Assembly: GCA_023460255.1 (NCBI GenBank)
Contig: JAEWQZ010000144.1
Coordinates: 1-9,689 of the forward strand
Source: Actinomycetes bacterium
Lineage (GTDB): Bacteria; Actinomycetota; Actinomycetes; Actinomycetales; Cellulomonadaceae
Reading direction: 5' to 3'
Length of the DNA stretch: 9,689 nucleotides
Of the stretch, positions 1-6,679 are shown piece after piece; positions within the stretch are counted from its first letter, which is position 1; each line of letters starts with the position of its first letter. Under the pieces are notes generated by a model. The model was given only the letters and a program-made list of their open reading frames with translations, was not told the origin of the DNA and did no database searches. Position numbers and translations under genes: made by a program.

Positions 1-3000
1 GTACGGGCTGGCGGGGTCCGTGGCGGCGAGGACGACGGCGCGACCGCCGCCGTCGGGCGTGCCGCCGTCGGGCCTTCCGCCGTGGGGCGCTCCGCCGGCG
101 CCGGGGCCCTCCCGGGCGACCGTGCCTGCATCCTGGGCGTCCCGGCGGAGCAGGTCCACGGCACCCGGCAGCGCGAACTGGGAGCCGCCGAGGTGCTCGA
201 CGAAGTACCCGCGGCGGACCTGCCCGGCCTCCTCGAGCGCAGCGAGCACCCGGTACAGGTCCGTGTACCAGGCCGAGACGCCCTCGACCGCCGCCACCCC
301 GCGCGTGAGGACCCCGTGCCGGTCCAGCAGCTGGGCCGCCAGCGCCCGTGCCCGCACGGTGGGATCCGTCTCCCGCCCGGGCAGCAGGGACCAGCGACCC
401 AGCGCGTCGGGCACGGCCTGCGCGCCGCCGGGCTCCGGCCGGAGCGCGAGGCGCGTCAGCGTCCGGCTCCGCGGGGTGATCCGCCGAGTGGCGTGCGCCG
501 TACCTCCCCCCGACCCGAGGCGGGCACGCAGCGGCCCCATCGCGTCGTTGGTCACGCGCCCGGACCAGACGAGGTCCCACAGCGCGTCGCGCACGGCCGC
601 CGTAGCGACGCCGGCACCGAGGCGGATCCGCACCTGCTCGACGAGGGCCGGCAGGAAGTAGCCGCCGCCGCCGGCGAGGACGTCGGCGAGCGCCCGGGCG
701 ATGCGGGGTGCGTCGGGTGTCGCGACGCCTTCCGGCGGTAGCGCGTCGGGGGGGCCGTCGTCGAGCCCGTCGAGCGGCTCCACCGGCGGGAGCGTGAGAT
801 CGGCCGTCGACGCAAGGTGCAGGCTGACGAGGCCGTCGCGTGCGGCGAGGGAGCCGTGACCCGCCCAGAGCACCTCCCCGGCCCCGGTGAGCTCGTCGAG
901 CATCCGCGGGTCGTAGTCCGCCACCCGGGCGGGCAGCACCAGGCTCTCCAGCGCGGATGCGGGCACGACGGCGCCGGCCAGCTGCTCAACCACACGCAGC
1001 AGGCCGTCGGTGCCGCGCAGCCGGACCGGTCCGCCCGCGGCGCCCACGCCCTGCCACCGGGGCACGAAGACCCCGAGCGTCGCGGGCGGGACCGGCTCCA
1101 CCTCGGCGCGCAGCGCGGCGAGCGAGCGGCGCCGGAGGAGCCTGAGGACGTCGGCGTCGCAGATGTCCTCACCGGTCCCCCCGAGCGCCTCCGGCCGGAT
1201 CCGGCCGACCGCCACGGCGCCCTCGGCCTCGAGCCGGTGCAGGACGTCGCCGACGACGGCCGTCCCGAGCCCGAGGTGCGCCGCCACGTCGGCGGCGGTG
1301 AACGGGCCGTGCGTGCGCGCGAACCGGCGGACGAGGTCGCCGAGCGGGTCGGGCAGGACCTCCGTGAAGACCTCCGGCACGCCGACGGGCAGCGCGACGC
1401 CGAGCGCGTCCCGCAGCCGGCCGGCGTCCTCAACGGCCGCCCAGCGCTCGCCGGCGGCCATCCGCACCCGGATCAGCCGCCGCGCGGCCTCGAGCTCGGC
1501 GAGCCACCGTCCCACGTGCTCGCGCACCTCGGGACGGGTGCGCGCGAGGACGCCCTCGGTCTGCAGCGGGCCGTGCCGCCGCACCACGTCCGCGACGTCC
1601 TCCAGGTGACGGGCCAGACGCCCCGGCGCCGTCCCGGTCACCTCCGCCTCGGTGCGCTGCACGGCGTCGGGGTCGAGCAGGTCGGCGAGCTGCGCCGCGC
1701 CCTGCTGGCCGAGCAGCTCCGCGAGGAGCGTCGGGTCCAGGGTCAGCGCCGCAGCGCGGCGCTCGGCCAGCGGCGCGTCCCCCTCGTAGAGGAACTGGGC
1801 GGTGTAGCCGAAGAGCAGCGAGCGGGCGAACGGCGACGGGGTCGGGGTCGTGACCTCCACGACGCGCACCCGGCGTCCGGCCACGTCCCGCATCAGGCGC
1901 GCCAGGCCGTCCACGTCGAAGTCGTCCTGGAGGCACTCGCGCGCGGCCTCGAGGAGCACGGGGAAGTCGGGGAACCGCGACGCCACGGACAGCAGCTGGC
2001 CGGCGCGTTGGCGCTGCTGCCACAGCGGCTGGCGCCGGTCCGGCCGCCGGCGGGGCAGGAGGAGCGATCGGGCCGCGGCCTCGCGGAAGCGTGCGGCGAA
2101 CATCGCGGAGCCGCCGAGCCGGGTGCGGACGGCCTCGGCGACCTCGTCGGGGTCCACCAGGAGGTCGTCGAGCGACAGCTGGGGGCCTTCCGTCCCGCTC
2201 CACCGTCCCGCTGCCACGTCCCAGGTCGCCTCGGAGAGGGCGTCGGGCAGGCGCAGCACCAGGCCGTCGTCGGCGTGCAGCACCGCCGCGTCCAGCCCGT
2301 ACCGCTCGCGCAGGCGGGCGGCCAGCACGATCGCCCACGGCGCATGCACCCGGGCACCGAACGGCGAGTGGACGACGACGCGCCAGTCGCCCACCTCGTC
2401 CCGGAAGCGTTCGACCACGAGCGTGACGTCGTCCGGGACGTGCCCCGTCGCGTCGCGCTGCTCGCGCAGGTAGGCGACGAGGTTGTCCGCCGCCCACTCG
2501 TCCAGGCCCTCCTCGGCGAGCCGTCGCCGCGCCTCGGCCGGGGGGAGTGCCGTCACCTCGCGCACCCAGCGCCCGACGGCGCGGCCGAGCTCGGCGGGCC
2601 GGCCCGGCTGGTCCCCCTTCCAGAACGGGAGACGGCCCGGCAGACCGGGGGCGGGGGAGACCAGCACCCGGTCGGGGGTGATGTCCTCGATCCGCCACGT
2701 GCTCGAGCCGAGCGTGAAGGTGTCGCCGACGCGTGACTCGTAGACCATCTCCTCGTCCAGCTCGCCGACGCGACGCCCACCGCGCCGGCCCAGGGCGTCG
2801 GCTGCGGCGTCGTCGGCGGCGCCGGCGAGGAAGACGCCGTAGAGGCCGCGGTCCGGGATGGTGCCCCCGCTGGTCACCGCCAGCCGCAGGGCACCCGGAC
2901 GGGCGCTGAGCACACCCGAGGCGCGGTCCCAGACGATCCGGGGACGCAGCTCGCCGAACTCCTCGCTCGGGTACCGGCCCGCGAGCATGTCGAGCACCGC

Positions 3001-4542
3001 ACGCAGGGCGGCGTCGCCCAGGCCGGCGAAGGGCGCGGCCCGACGCACGACGAGGGCGAGGTCGTCGACCTGCCACGCGTCGAGCGCCACCATCGCCACC
3101 ACCTGCTGCGCGAGCACGTCGAGCGGGTTGGCCGGGACCGTCAGCTCCTCGATGGCACCTACGCGCATCCGGCCCGCCGTCACCGCCGCCGGCACGAGGT
3201 CGCCGCGGTGCGTGGGGAAGAGCACGCCGCGCGAGACGGCGCCGACCTGGTGGCCCGCCCGTCCGACGCGCTGGAGACCGGAGGCGACGCTCGGTGGCGC
3301 CCCGACCTGCACCACGAGGTCGACCGCACCCATGTCGATGCCCAGCTCCAGGCTGGAGGTCGCGACCACCGCCGGCAGCCGACCGGACTTCAGCTCCGAC
3401 TCCGTGCGGGTCCGCTCGTCGCGGCTCATCGACCCGTGGTGGGCTCGCGCGAGGATCGTCGTCGCGTCCCGCGTGTCGACCCCGGCGCTGGTGCCGGAGG
3501 CGCTCGGCACGGCGGCCGGCTGGGCGGCACCGACGTCGGGCACCTGCTCGCCCCGGCGCTCCGCCCAGACCTCGTTGAGGCGTGCGGTGAGCCGCTCGGC
3601 CCCGCGCCGCGAGTTGGTGAAGACGAGGGTCGACCGGTGGGCCGCGACCAGGTCGGTGATCCGCTCCTCGACGTGCGGCCAGACCGAGCGGCTCCCCGGG
3701 CGTGCCGCCCCGTCGGCGGGCGCGCCGTCGGGGCCGTCGCCCGCCGCCGCGCGGGGCTGGAGGTCGGCGAGGTCCGGCACCGGGACGACGACGTCGACGG
3801 CGACCTGCTTGTCCGCCGGGGGCTGCACCACCGTGACCGTGCGGCCGCCGTCCGCGACGGGGCGGGCGCCCGCGAGGAAGCGTGCGACGGCATCGACCGG
3901 GCGGACCGTCGCGGACAGCCCGATCCGCTGGGCCGGGCCGCCGTCGCGCTCCAGGAGGGCGTCGAGCCGCTCCAGGCTGAGCGCGAGGTGGGCTCCCCGC
4001 TTGGTGCCCGCGACCGCGTGGATCTCGTCGACGATCACCGTGCGCACCCCGGCCAGCCCGGCCCGTGCGGCGGACGTGAGCACGAGGTACAGCGACTCCG
4101 GCGTCGTGATGAGCACGTCCGGCGGGTGCGTGGCGAAGGCGCGACGCTCGGCGGCGGGAGTGTCGCCGGTGCGCAGGCCCACCTCGACGTCGCCCGTGGG
4201 CAGGCCCAGCCGCCGGGCGGCCTGGCGGATGCCGACGAGCGGCGAGCGCAGGTTCTTCTCGACGTCGACGGCCAGGGCCTTCAGCGGCGAGACGTACAGC
4301 ACCCGGCAGCGCCGGGTCGGGTCCGCCGGCGGCTCCTGCGCGAGCAGCCTGTCGAGCGACCACAGGAAGGCGGAGAGCGTCTTGCCCGAGCCGGTGGGCG
4401 CGACGACGAGCGCATGCTGGCCGGCGTCGATCGCGGACCAGGCACCCGTCTGCGCGGAGGTCGGCGCCTCGAAGGCCCCGGTGAACCAGGCCCTCGTCGC
4501 GGCCGAGAAGGGCGCGAGAGGATCCGCCGTGGCTTCGCTCAC
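1..4542 (-). CDS. lhr: Lhr-type ATP-dependent helicase (3' end outside window)
   Basis: Superfamily 2 helicase of the long Lhr family. In mycobacteria this is a 3'-to-5' DNA translocase that unwinds RNA:DNA hybrids and takes part in DNA repair (family knowledge). The minus frame is open for 1514 codons from GTG 4542 to the window edge. Visible motifs: Q-motif-like PTSAQ at residues 27-31, Walker A APTGSGKT with K54, motif Ib TTPESL, DEIH box D172-H175, motif III SAT, motif IV TLVFTNSRR, and motif VI QRVGRAGHQVG at 424-434. Further on lie the Lhr signatures AIEELTVPANPL, VTSGGTIPDRGLYGVFL, LPFWKGD (W641, probably the residue that stacks on nucleic acid in mycobacterial Lhr), WRVVVHSPFGARVHA and, near the edge, LAATDPASPY (1505-1514). 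The winged-helix and C-terminal regions are therefore present. Mycobacterial Lhr is about 1510 residues in total; this one is already 1514 with more to come, owing to Gly/Ala/Pro-rich inserts at about 260-290, 335-354 and 1475-1500. The start follows a -10-like hexamer by 6 nt and fits family N-termini. An in-frame GTG at 4581 is a weaker alternative. Confidence 0.96.
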   Translation of the reverse strand, partial: MSEATADPLAPFSAATRAWFTGAFEAPTSAQTGAWSAIDAGQHALVVAPTGSGKTLSAFLWSLDRLLAQEPPADPTRRCRVLYVSPLKALAVDVEKNLRSPLVGIRQAARRLGLPTGDVEVGLRTGDTPAAERRAFATHPPDVLITTPESLYLVLTSAARAGLAGVRTVIVDEIHAVAGTKRGAHLALSLERLDALLERDGGPAQRIGLSATVRPVDAVARFLAGARPVADGGRTVTVVQPPADKQVAVDVVVPVPDLADLQPRAAAGDGPDGAPADGAARPGSRSVWPHVEERITDLVAAHRSTLVFTNSRRGAERLTARLNEVWAERRGEQVPDVGAAQPAAVPSASGTSAGVDTRDATTILARAHHGSMSRDERTRTESELKSGRLPAVVATSSLELGIDMGAVDLVVQVGAPPSVASGLQRVGRAGHQVGAVSRGVLFPTHRGDLVPAAVTAGRMRVGAIEELTVPANPLDVLAQQVVAMVALDAWQVDDLALVVRRAAPFAGLGDAALRAVLDMLAGRYPSEEFGELRPRIVWDRASGVLSARPGALRLAVTSGGTIPDRGLYGVFLAGAADDAAADALGRRGGRRVGELDEEMVYESRVGDTFTLGSSTWRIEDITPDRVLVSPAPGLPGRLPFWKGDQPGRPAELGRAVGRWVREVTALPPAEARRRLAEEGLDEWAADNLVAYLREQRDATGHVPDDVTLVVERFRDEVGDWRVVVHSPFGARVHAPWAIVLAARLRERYGLDAAVLHADDGLVLRLPDALSEATWDVAAGRWSGTEGPQLSLDDLLVDPDEVAEAVRTRLGGSAMFAARFREAAARSLLLPRRRPDRRQPLWQQRQRAGQLLSVASRFPDFPVLLEAARECLQDDFDVDGLARLMRDVAGRRVRVVEVTTPTPSPFARSLLFGYTAQFLYEGDAPLAERRAAALTLDPTLLAELLGQQGAAQLADLLDPDAVQRTEAEVTGTAPGRLARHLEDVADVVRRHGPLQTEGVLARTRPEVREHVGRWLAELEAARRLIRVRMAAGERWAAVEDAGRLRDALGVALPVGVPEVFTEVLPDPLGDLVRRFARTHGPFTAADVAAHLGLGTAVVGDVLHRLEAEGAVAVGRIRPEALGGTGEDICDADVLRLLRRRSLAALRAEVEPVPPATLGVFVPRWQGVGAAGGPVRLRGTDGLLRVVEQLAGAVVPASALESLVLPARVADYDPRMLDELTGAGEVLWAGHGSLAARDGLVSLHLASTADLTLPPVEPLDGLDDGPPDALPPEGVATPDAPRIARALADVLAGGGGYFLPALVEQVRIRLGAGVATAAVRDALWDLVWSGRVTNDAMGPLRARLGSGGGTAHATRRITPRSRTLTRLALRPEPGGAQAVPDALGRWSLLPGRETDPTVRARALAAQLLDRHGVLTRGVAAVEGVSAWYTDLYRVLAALEEAGQVRRGYFVEHLGGSQFALPGAVDLLRRDAQDAGTVAREGPGAGGAPHGGRPDGGTPDGGGRAVVLAATDPASPY
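46..105 (-). repeat. 15-bp tandem repeat inside lhr (four diverging units)
   Basis: Four consecutive 15-bp units run 46-60, 61-75, 76-90 and 91-105 on the plus strand. The first two are gccgccgtcgggcgt and gccgccgtcgggcct. The third differs more, and the fourth only loosely. Because 15 is a multiple of 3, the reading frame is kept. On the coding strand the units give a Gly-rich pentapeptide series, in protein order PGAGG, APHGG, RPDGG, TPDGG (residues 1480-1499). The array lies between two conserved Lhr blocks, QFALPGAVDLLR and VLAATDPASPY, so it is probably a flexible surface-loop expansion. Confidence 0.75.
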
Positions 4543-4548
4543 GCACCC

Positions 4549-4570
4549 ATTGTGGTCGCCCCGTCCGACA
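4549..4570 (-). promoter_or_regulatory. putative PafBC-type promoter of lhr
   Basis: Read on the minus strand, TGTCGGAC (4570-4563) is followed by an 8-nt spacer and CACAAT (4554-4549). This fits the actinobacterial RecA-independent damage promoter (RecA-NDp, bound by PafBC), whose mycobacterial consensus is tTGTCRgtg-N8-TAnnnT. The one core mismatch is C for T at the first -10 base. The -10 ends 6 nt before the GTG start, which implies a leaderless or nearly leaderless transcript. The same TGTCGGAC with the same spacing occurs upstream of recA at 7655-7676. No LexA box is visible here. Confidence 0.6.
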
Positions 4571-4621
4571 TCGCGCCGCACGGGGCGCCGATCGGCGGGC
4601 GGCCGCGTCCGCGGGGCATGG

Positions 4622-4627
4622 CAGGCT
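4622..4627 (+). promoter_or_regulatory. candidate -10 element of the DUF3046 gene
   Basis: CAGGCT ends 6 nt before the ATG at 4634. It differs by one base from TAGGCT, the -10 seen at the recA SOS promoter at 7588-7593. With no Shine-Dalgarno in the preceding 20 nt, a leaderless transcript starting at or near the ATG is the simplest reading. No convincing -35 is visible. Confidence 0.4.
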
Positions 4628-4633
4628 GGCCGG

Positions 4634-4855
4634 ATGCGGTACAGCGAGTTCTGGGACCTGGTCGACGAGGTGCTCGGCCCGCTCGGGCGCACGGTCACGC
4701 GCGACCTGGTCGTCGGAGCCCTCGGCGACCGCACGAGCGCACAGGCGCTCGACGACGGCGAGGACCCGGTCGTCGTCTGGCGCGCGCTGTGCGACGCCCA
4801 GGGCGTGCCACCGGCGCTGCGCTGGGGCCGGGAGCGGCCGCGCCGGCGCGCCTGA
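4634..4855 (+). CDS. DUF3046 family protein
   Basis: A 73-residue protein that begins MRYSEFWDLVDEVLG and contains the DUF3046 pattern: an N-terminal (R/K)xxEFW segment, then LVVGALGDRTSAQALDDGEDPVVVWRALCD with the conserved ALxxGEDPxxVWRAxC stretch, then VPPALRWG and a basic tail. DUF3046 proteins are small, cytoplasmic and of unknown function. They are confined largely to actinobacteria, often directly next to recA (for example Rv2738c beside recA in M. tuberculosis). Here it is transcribed divergently from lhr and in the same direction as recA, but is separated from recA by three transporter genes. No Shine-Dalgarno is visible before the ATG. CAGGCT at 4622-4627 is a plausible -10 placed for leaderless expression. 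Length and sequence are normal for the family, so it is probably intact. No function is assigned. Confidence 0.88.
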   Translation: MRYSEFWDLVDEVLGPLGRTVTRDLVVGALGDRTSAQALDDGEDPVVVWRALCDAQGVPPALRWGRERPRRRA

Positions 4856-4860
4856 GCGAC

Positions 4861-4891
4861 CCCCTCGGACCGGCGTCGGCGCGGCGAGGGG
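4861..4891 (+). terminator. hairpin after the DUF3046 gene, possible terminator
   Basis: CCCCTCG (4861-4867) pairs perfectly with CGAGGGG (4885-4891). A further 3 bp (4870-4872 with 4882-4884) can form past a small bulge, leaving a 9-nt loop. It begins 5 nt after the DUF3046 stop codon and precedes the ABC operon. No T-tract follows, so termination would be of the U-less kind sometimes proposed in actinobacteria, or the hairpin may only stabilise the upstream mRNA. Confidence 0.4.
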
Positions 4892-4922
4892 TAACCGCTG
4901 TCGGCATGTCGCCGCGCGGGAG

Positions 4923-4928
4923 TACGGT
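4923..4928 (+). promoter_or_regulatory. candidate -10 element of the ABC exporter operon
   Basis: TACGGT matches TAnnnT and ends 6 nt before the GTG at 4935, the spacing expected for a leaderless actinobacterial transcript. TGTCGG at 4899-4904 sits 18 nt upstream as a weak -35, but this is not the 8-nt PafBC spacing. The hexamer is also the loop of a small inverted repeat, GGGAG (4918-4922) and CTCCC (4929-4933), which could be an operator half-site pair or chance. Confidence 0.4.
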
Positions 4929-4934
4929 CTCCCG

Positions 4935-5867
4935 GTGCCCGACGACGCCCCCCTCATCCTTGCGCGCGGCCTGACCAAGCGGTTCGGCGACTTCGTCGCC
5001 GTCGACGGCATCGACGTCGAGGTGCGCCGCGGGGAGTCCTTCGGCTTCCTCGGCCCCAACGGCGCCGGCAAGTCGTCCACCATGCGCATGATCGGCTGCG
5101 TCTCGCCTCCGTCAGAGGGCACCCTGCGGGTGCTGGGCATGGACCCAGCCACCGACGGCCCGCGCATCCGGGCCCGCCTCGGCGTCGTGCCCCAGCGGGA
5201 CAGCCTCGACGAGGAGCTGACGGTCGAGGAGAACCTCTGGGTCTACGGCAGGTACTTCGGGCTGCCGCGCTCGGTGGTGCGGGCCCGCGCCACCGACCTG
5301 CTCGAGTTCGCCCAGCTCACCGAGCGGGCGGACTCGATCGTCGAGCCGCTCTCGGGCGGCATGAAGCGCCGCCTGACCATCGCCCGTGGCCTGGTGAACG
5401 AGCCGGAGATCCTGCTGCTCGACGAGCCGACCACGGGGCTGGACCCGCAGGCCCGGCACGTGCTCTGGGACCGCCTGTTCCGGCTGAAGCGCGAGGGGGT
5501 CACGCTCGTCCTGACGACCCACTACATGGACGAGGCGGAACAGCTGTGCGACCGGCTCGTCGTGATGGACCGGGGGCGCATCGTCGCCGAGGGCTCCCCG
5601 CGCGAGCTCATCGACACCTACTCCACCCGCGAGGTCCTCGAGCTCCGCCTCGACGTGGACGACCATGCGCAGCACCTCGGCGCCGTCGACGGTGTCGCCG
5701 AGCGCGTGGAGGTGCTCGCCGACCGCCTCCTCCTCTACACCGACGACGGCGAGGCGGCCCACGCGGAGGTGGTCCGGCGGGGGCTGGAGCCCCTGTCGGC
5801 GCTGGTGCGGCGCTCGACCCTGGAGGACGTGTTCCTGCACCTGACCGGCCGGACGCTGGTGGACTGA
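4935..5867 (+). CDS. ABC-2 exporter ATP-binding protein (NodI/DrrA type)
   Basis: A 310-residue cytoplasmic ATPase that should drive export through the two membrane proteins encoded next. The nucleotide-binding domain is complete: Walker A GPNGAGKS at 40-47 (K46), Q-loop Q87, signature LSGGM at 139-143, Walker B ILLLDEP at 159-165 (D163, E164), D-loop GLD at 168-170 and switch H196. The LSGGMKRRLTIARGL and DEPTTGLDPQARH segments resemble NodI and DrrA-like exporters. The C-terminal 80 residues form the extra domain of this subfamily and end in the typical RRSTLEDVFLHLTGR (292-306). The start is GTG; no useful Shine-Dalgarno precedes it, and the -10-like TACGGT suggests leaderless translation. 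The stop overlaps the next ATG by one base (TGATG), so the two are probably translationally coupled. The substrate cannot be read from sequence; relatives export oligosaccharide signals, antibiotics or lipids. Confidence 0.95.
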   Translation: MPDDAPLILARGLTKRFGDFVAVDGIDVEVRRGESFGFLGPNGAGKSSTMRMIGCVSPPSEGTLRVLGMDPATDGPRIRARLGVVPQRDSLDEELTVEENLWVYGRYFGLPRSVVRARATDLLEFAQLTERADSIVEPLSGGMKRRLTIARGLVNEPEILLLDEPTTGLDPQARHVLWDRLFRLKREGVTLVLTTHYMDEAEQLCDRLVVMDRGRIVAEGSPRELIDTYSTREVLELRLDVDDHAQHLGAVDGVAERVEVLADRLLLYTDDGEAAHAEVVRRGLEPLSALVRRSTLEDVFLHLTGRTLVD

Positions 5868-6676
5868 TGGCGACCACGACGGTGCACGCACCGGCCGCGG
5901 CGGTGCCGACCGGCGGCTGGCGCTTCGTTGCCGAGCACTGGATGCGCAAGTACCGCCGCGTCTGGTTCGGCTCGGCGATCTCCAGCTTCCTCGCGCCGCT
6001 GATGTACCTCGCCGGGATGGGCCTGGGCCTGGGCATGCTCGTCGACAGGGCGTCGGGGGGCGTGGGCGGAGTGCCCTACGTCGCGTTCATCGCCCCCGGG
6101 GTGCTCGCCGCCACGGCGATGCAGGTCGGCACCGGCGAGGCCTCGTTCTCCGTGATGGGCGGCATCAAGTGGGACCGCGGGTACCACGGGATGCTCGCGA
6201 CCCCGCTGCGGCCGGGCGACGTCGTGGCCGGTCAGCTCGGCTTCATCGGCTTCCGGGTCGTGACGGCGTGCTCGGTGTTCCTCGTCGTGGCGGCGCTGCT
6301 CGGCACCGTGCGCTCGCCCTGGGCGCTGCTCGCCGTGCCCGTCGCGTCGCTGTCCGGCCTCGCGTTCGCCGCCTGCTCGTTCGCCTACGCGGCGCGGCTG
6401 GAGAACGACAGGGGCCTGACGCTGATGTTCCGCTTCGTCATCACGCCGATGATGCTCTTCGCGGGCACGTTCTTCCCGGTCGAGCAGCTACCCGGCTGGC
6501 TCCAGCCCGTCGCGTGGGTGACCCCCCTGTGGCACGCCGTCGACGCCTGCCGGTCGCTCACGCTCGGCACGGCCGAGGTGGGGCCGATCCTCGGGCACCT
6601 CGCCTACCTGGTCGTGTGGCTGGTCGCCGGGTGGTGGCTCGCGGTGCGGGTGCTGCGTCGCCGGATGGTGGTCTGA
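5867..6676 (+). CDS. ABC-2 type exporter permease, first subunit (NodJ-like)
   Basis: A 269-residue inner-membrane protein. It has a short Ala/Pro-rich cytoplasmic N-terminus (1-20), a basic amphipathic stretch (HWMRKYRRVW), and about six hydrophobic segments near 34-58, 68-86, 118-146, 152-176, 184-203 and 240-262. Recognisable ABC-2/NodJ features are FIAPGVLAATAMQ (74-86), the cytoplasmic coupling stretch KWDRGYHGMLATPLRPGDVVAGQ (101-123), and the ITPMMLFAGTFFPVEQLPGWLQPVAWVTPLWH region (192-223). The ATG overlaps the ATPase stop by one base. The second permease starts 3 nt after its stop. It most likely forms a heterodimer with that protein and is powered by the upstream ATPase. Length is normal for the family and no defects are visible. 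The substrate is unknown. Confidence 0.92.
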   Translation: MATTTVHAPAAAVPTGGWRFVAEHWMRKYRRVWFGSAISSFLAPLMYLAGMGLGLGMLVDRASGGVGGVPYVAFIAPGVLAATAMQVGTGEASFSVMGGIKWDRGYHGMLATPLRPGDVVAGQLGFIGFRVVTACSVFLVVAALLGTVRSPWALLAVPVASLSGLAFAACSFAYAARLENDRGLTLMFRFVITPMMLFAGTFFPVEQLPGWLQPVAWVTPLWHAVDACRSLTLGTAEVGPILGHLAYLVVWLVAGWWLAVRVLRRRMVV

Positions 6677-6679
6677 CCC

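Noticed and set aside
817..2736. A 639-codon open frame on the plus strand
   Set aside because: It is antisense to conserved Lhr sequence throughout. Its translation is a low-complexity mix of R, A, G, E, P and H typical of shadow frames in very GC-rich DNA.
4899..4928. PafBC-type promoter for the ABC operon (TGTCGGCA then TACGGT)
   Set aside because: The gap between the two elements is 16 nt instead of 8, so it does not fit the motif. At most it is an ordinary weak -35/-10 pair.
1430..5167. A 1245-codon open frame on the minus strand
   Set aside because: It is out of frame with lhr, crosses the lhr start, the DUF3046 gene and the ABC start region, and translates to Arg/Ala/Gly/Pro-rich sequence without domains.
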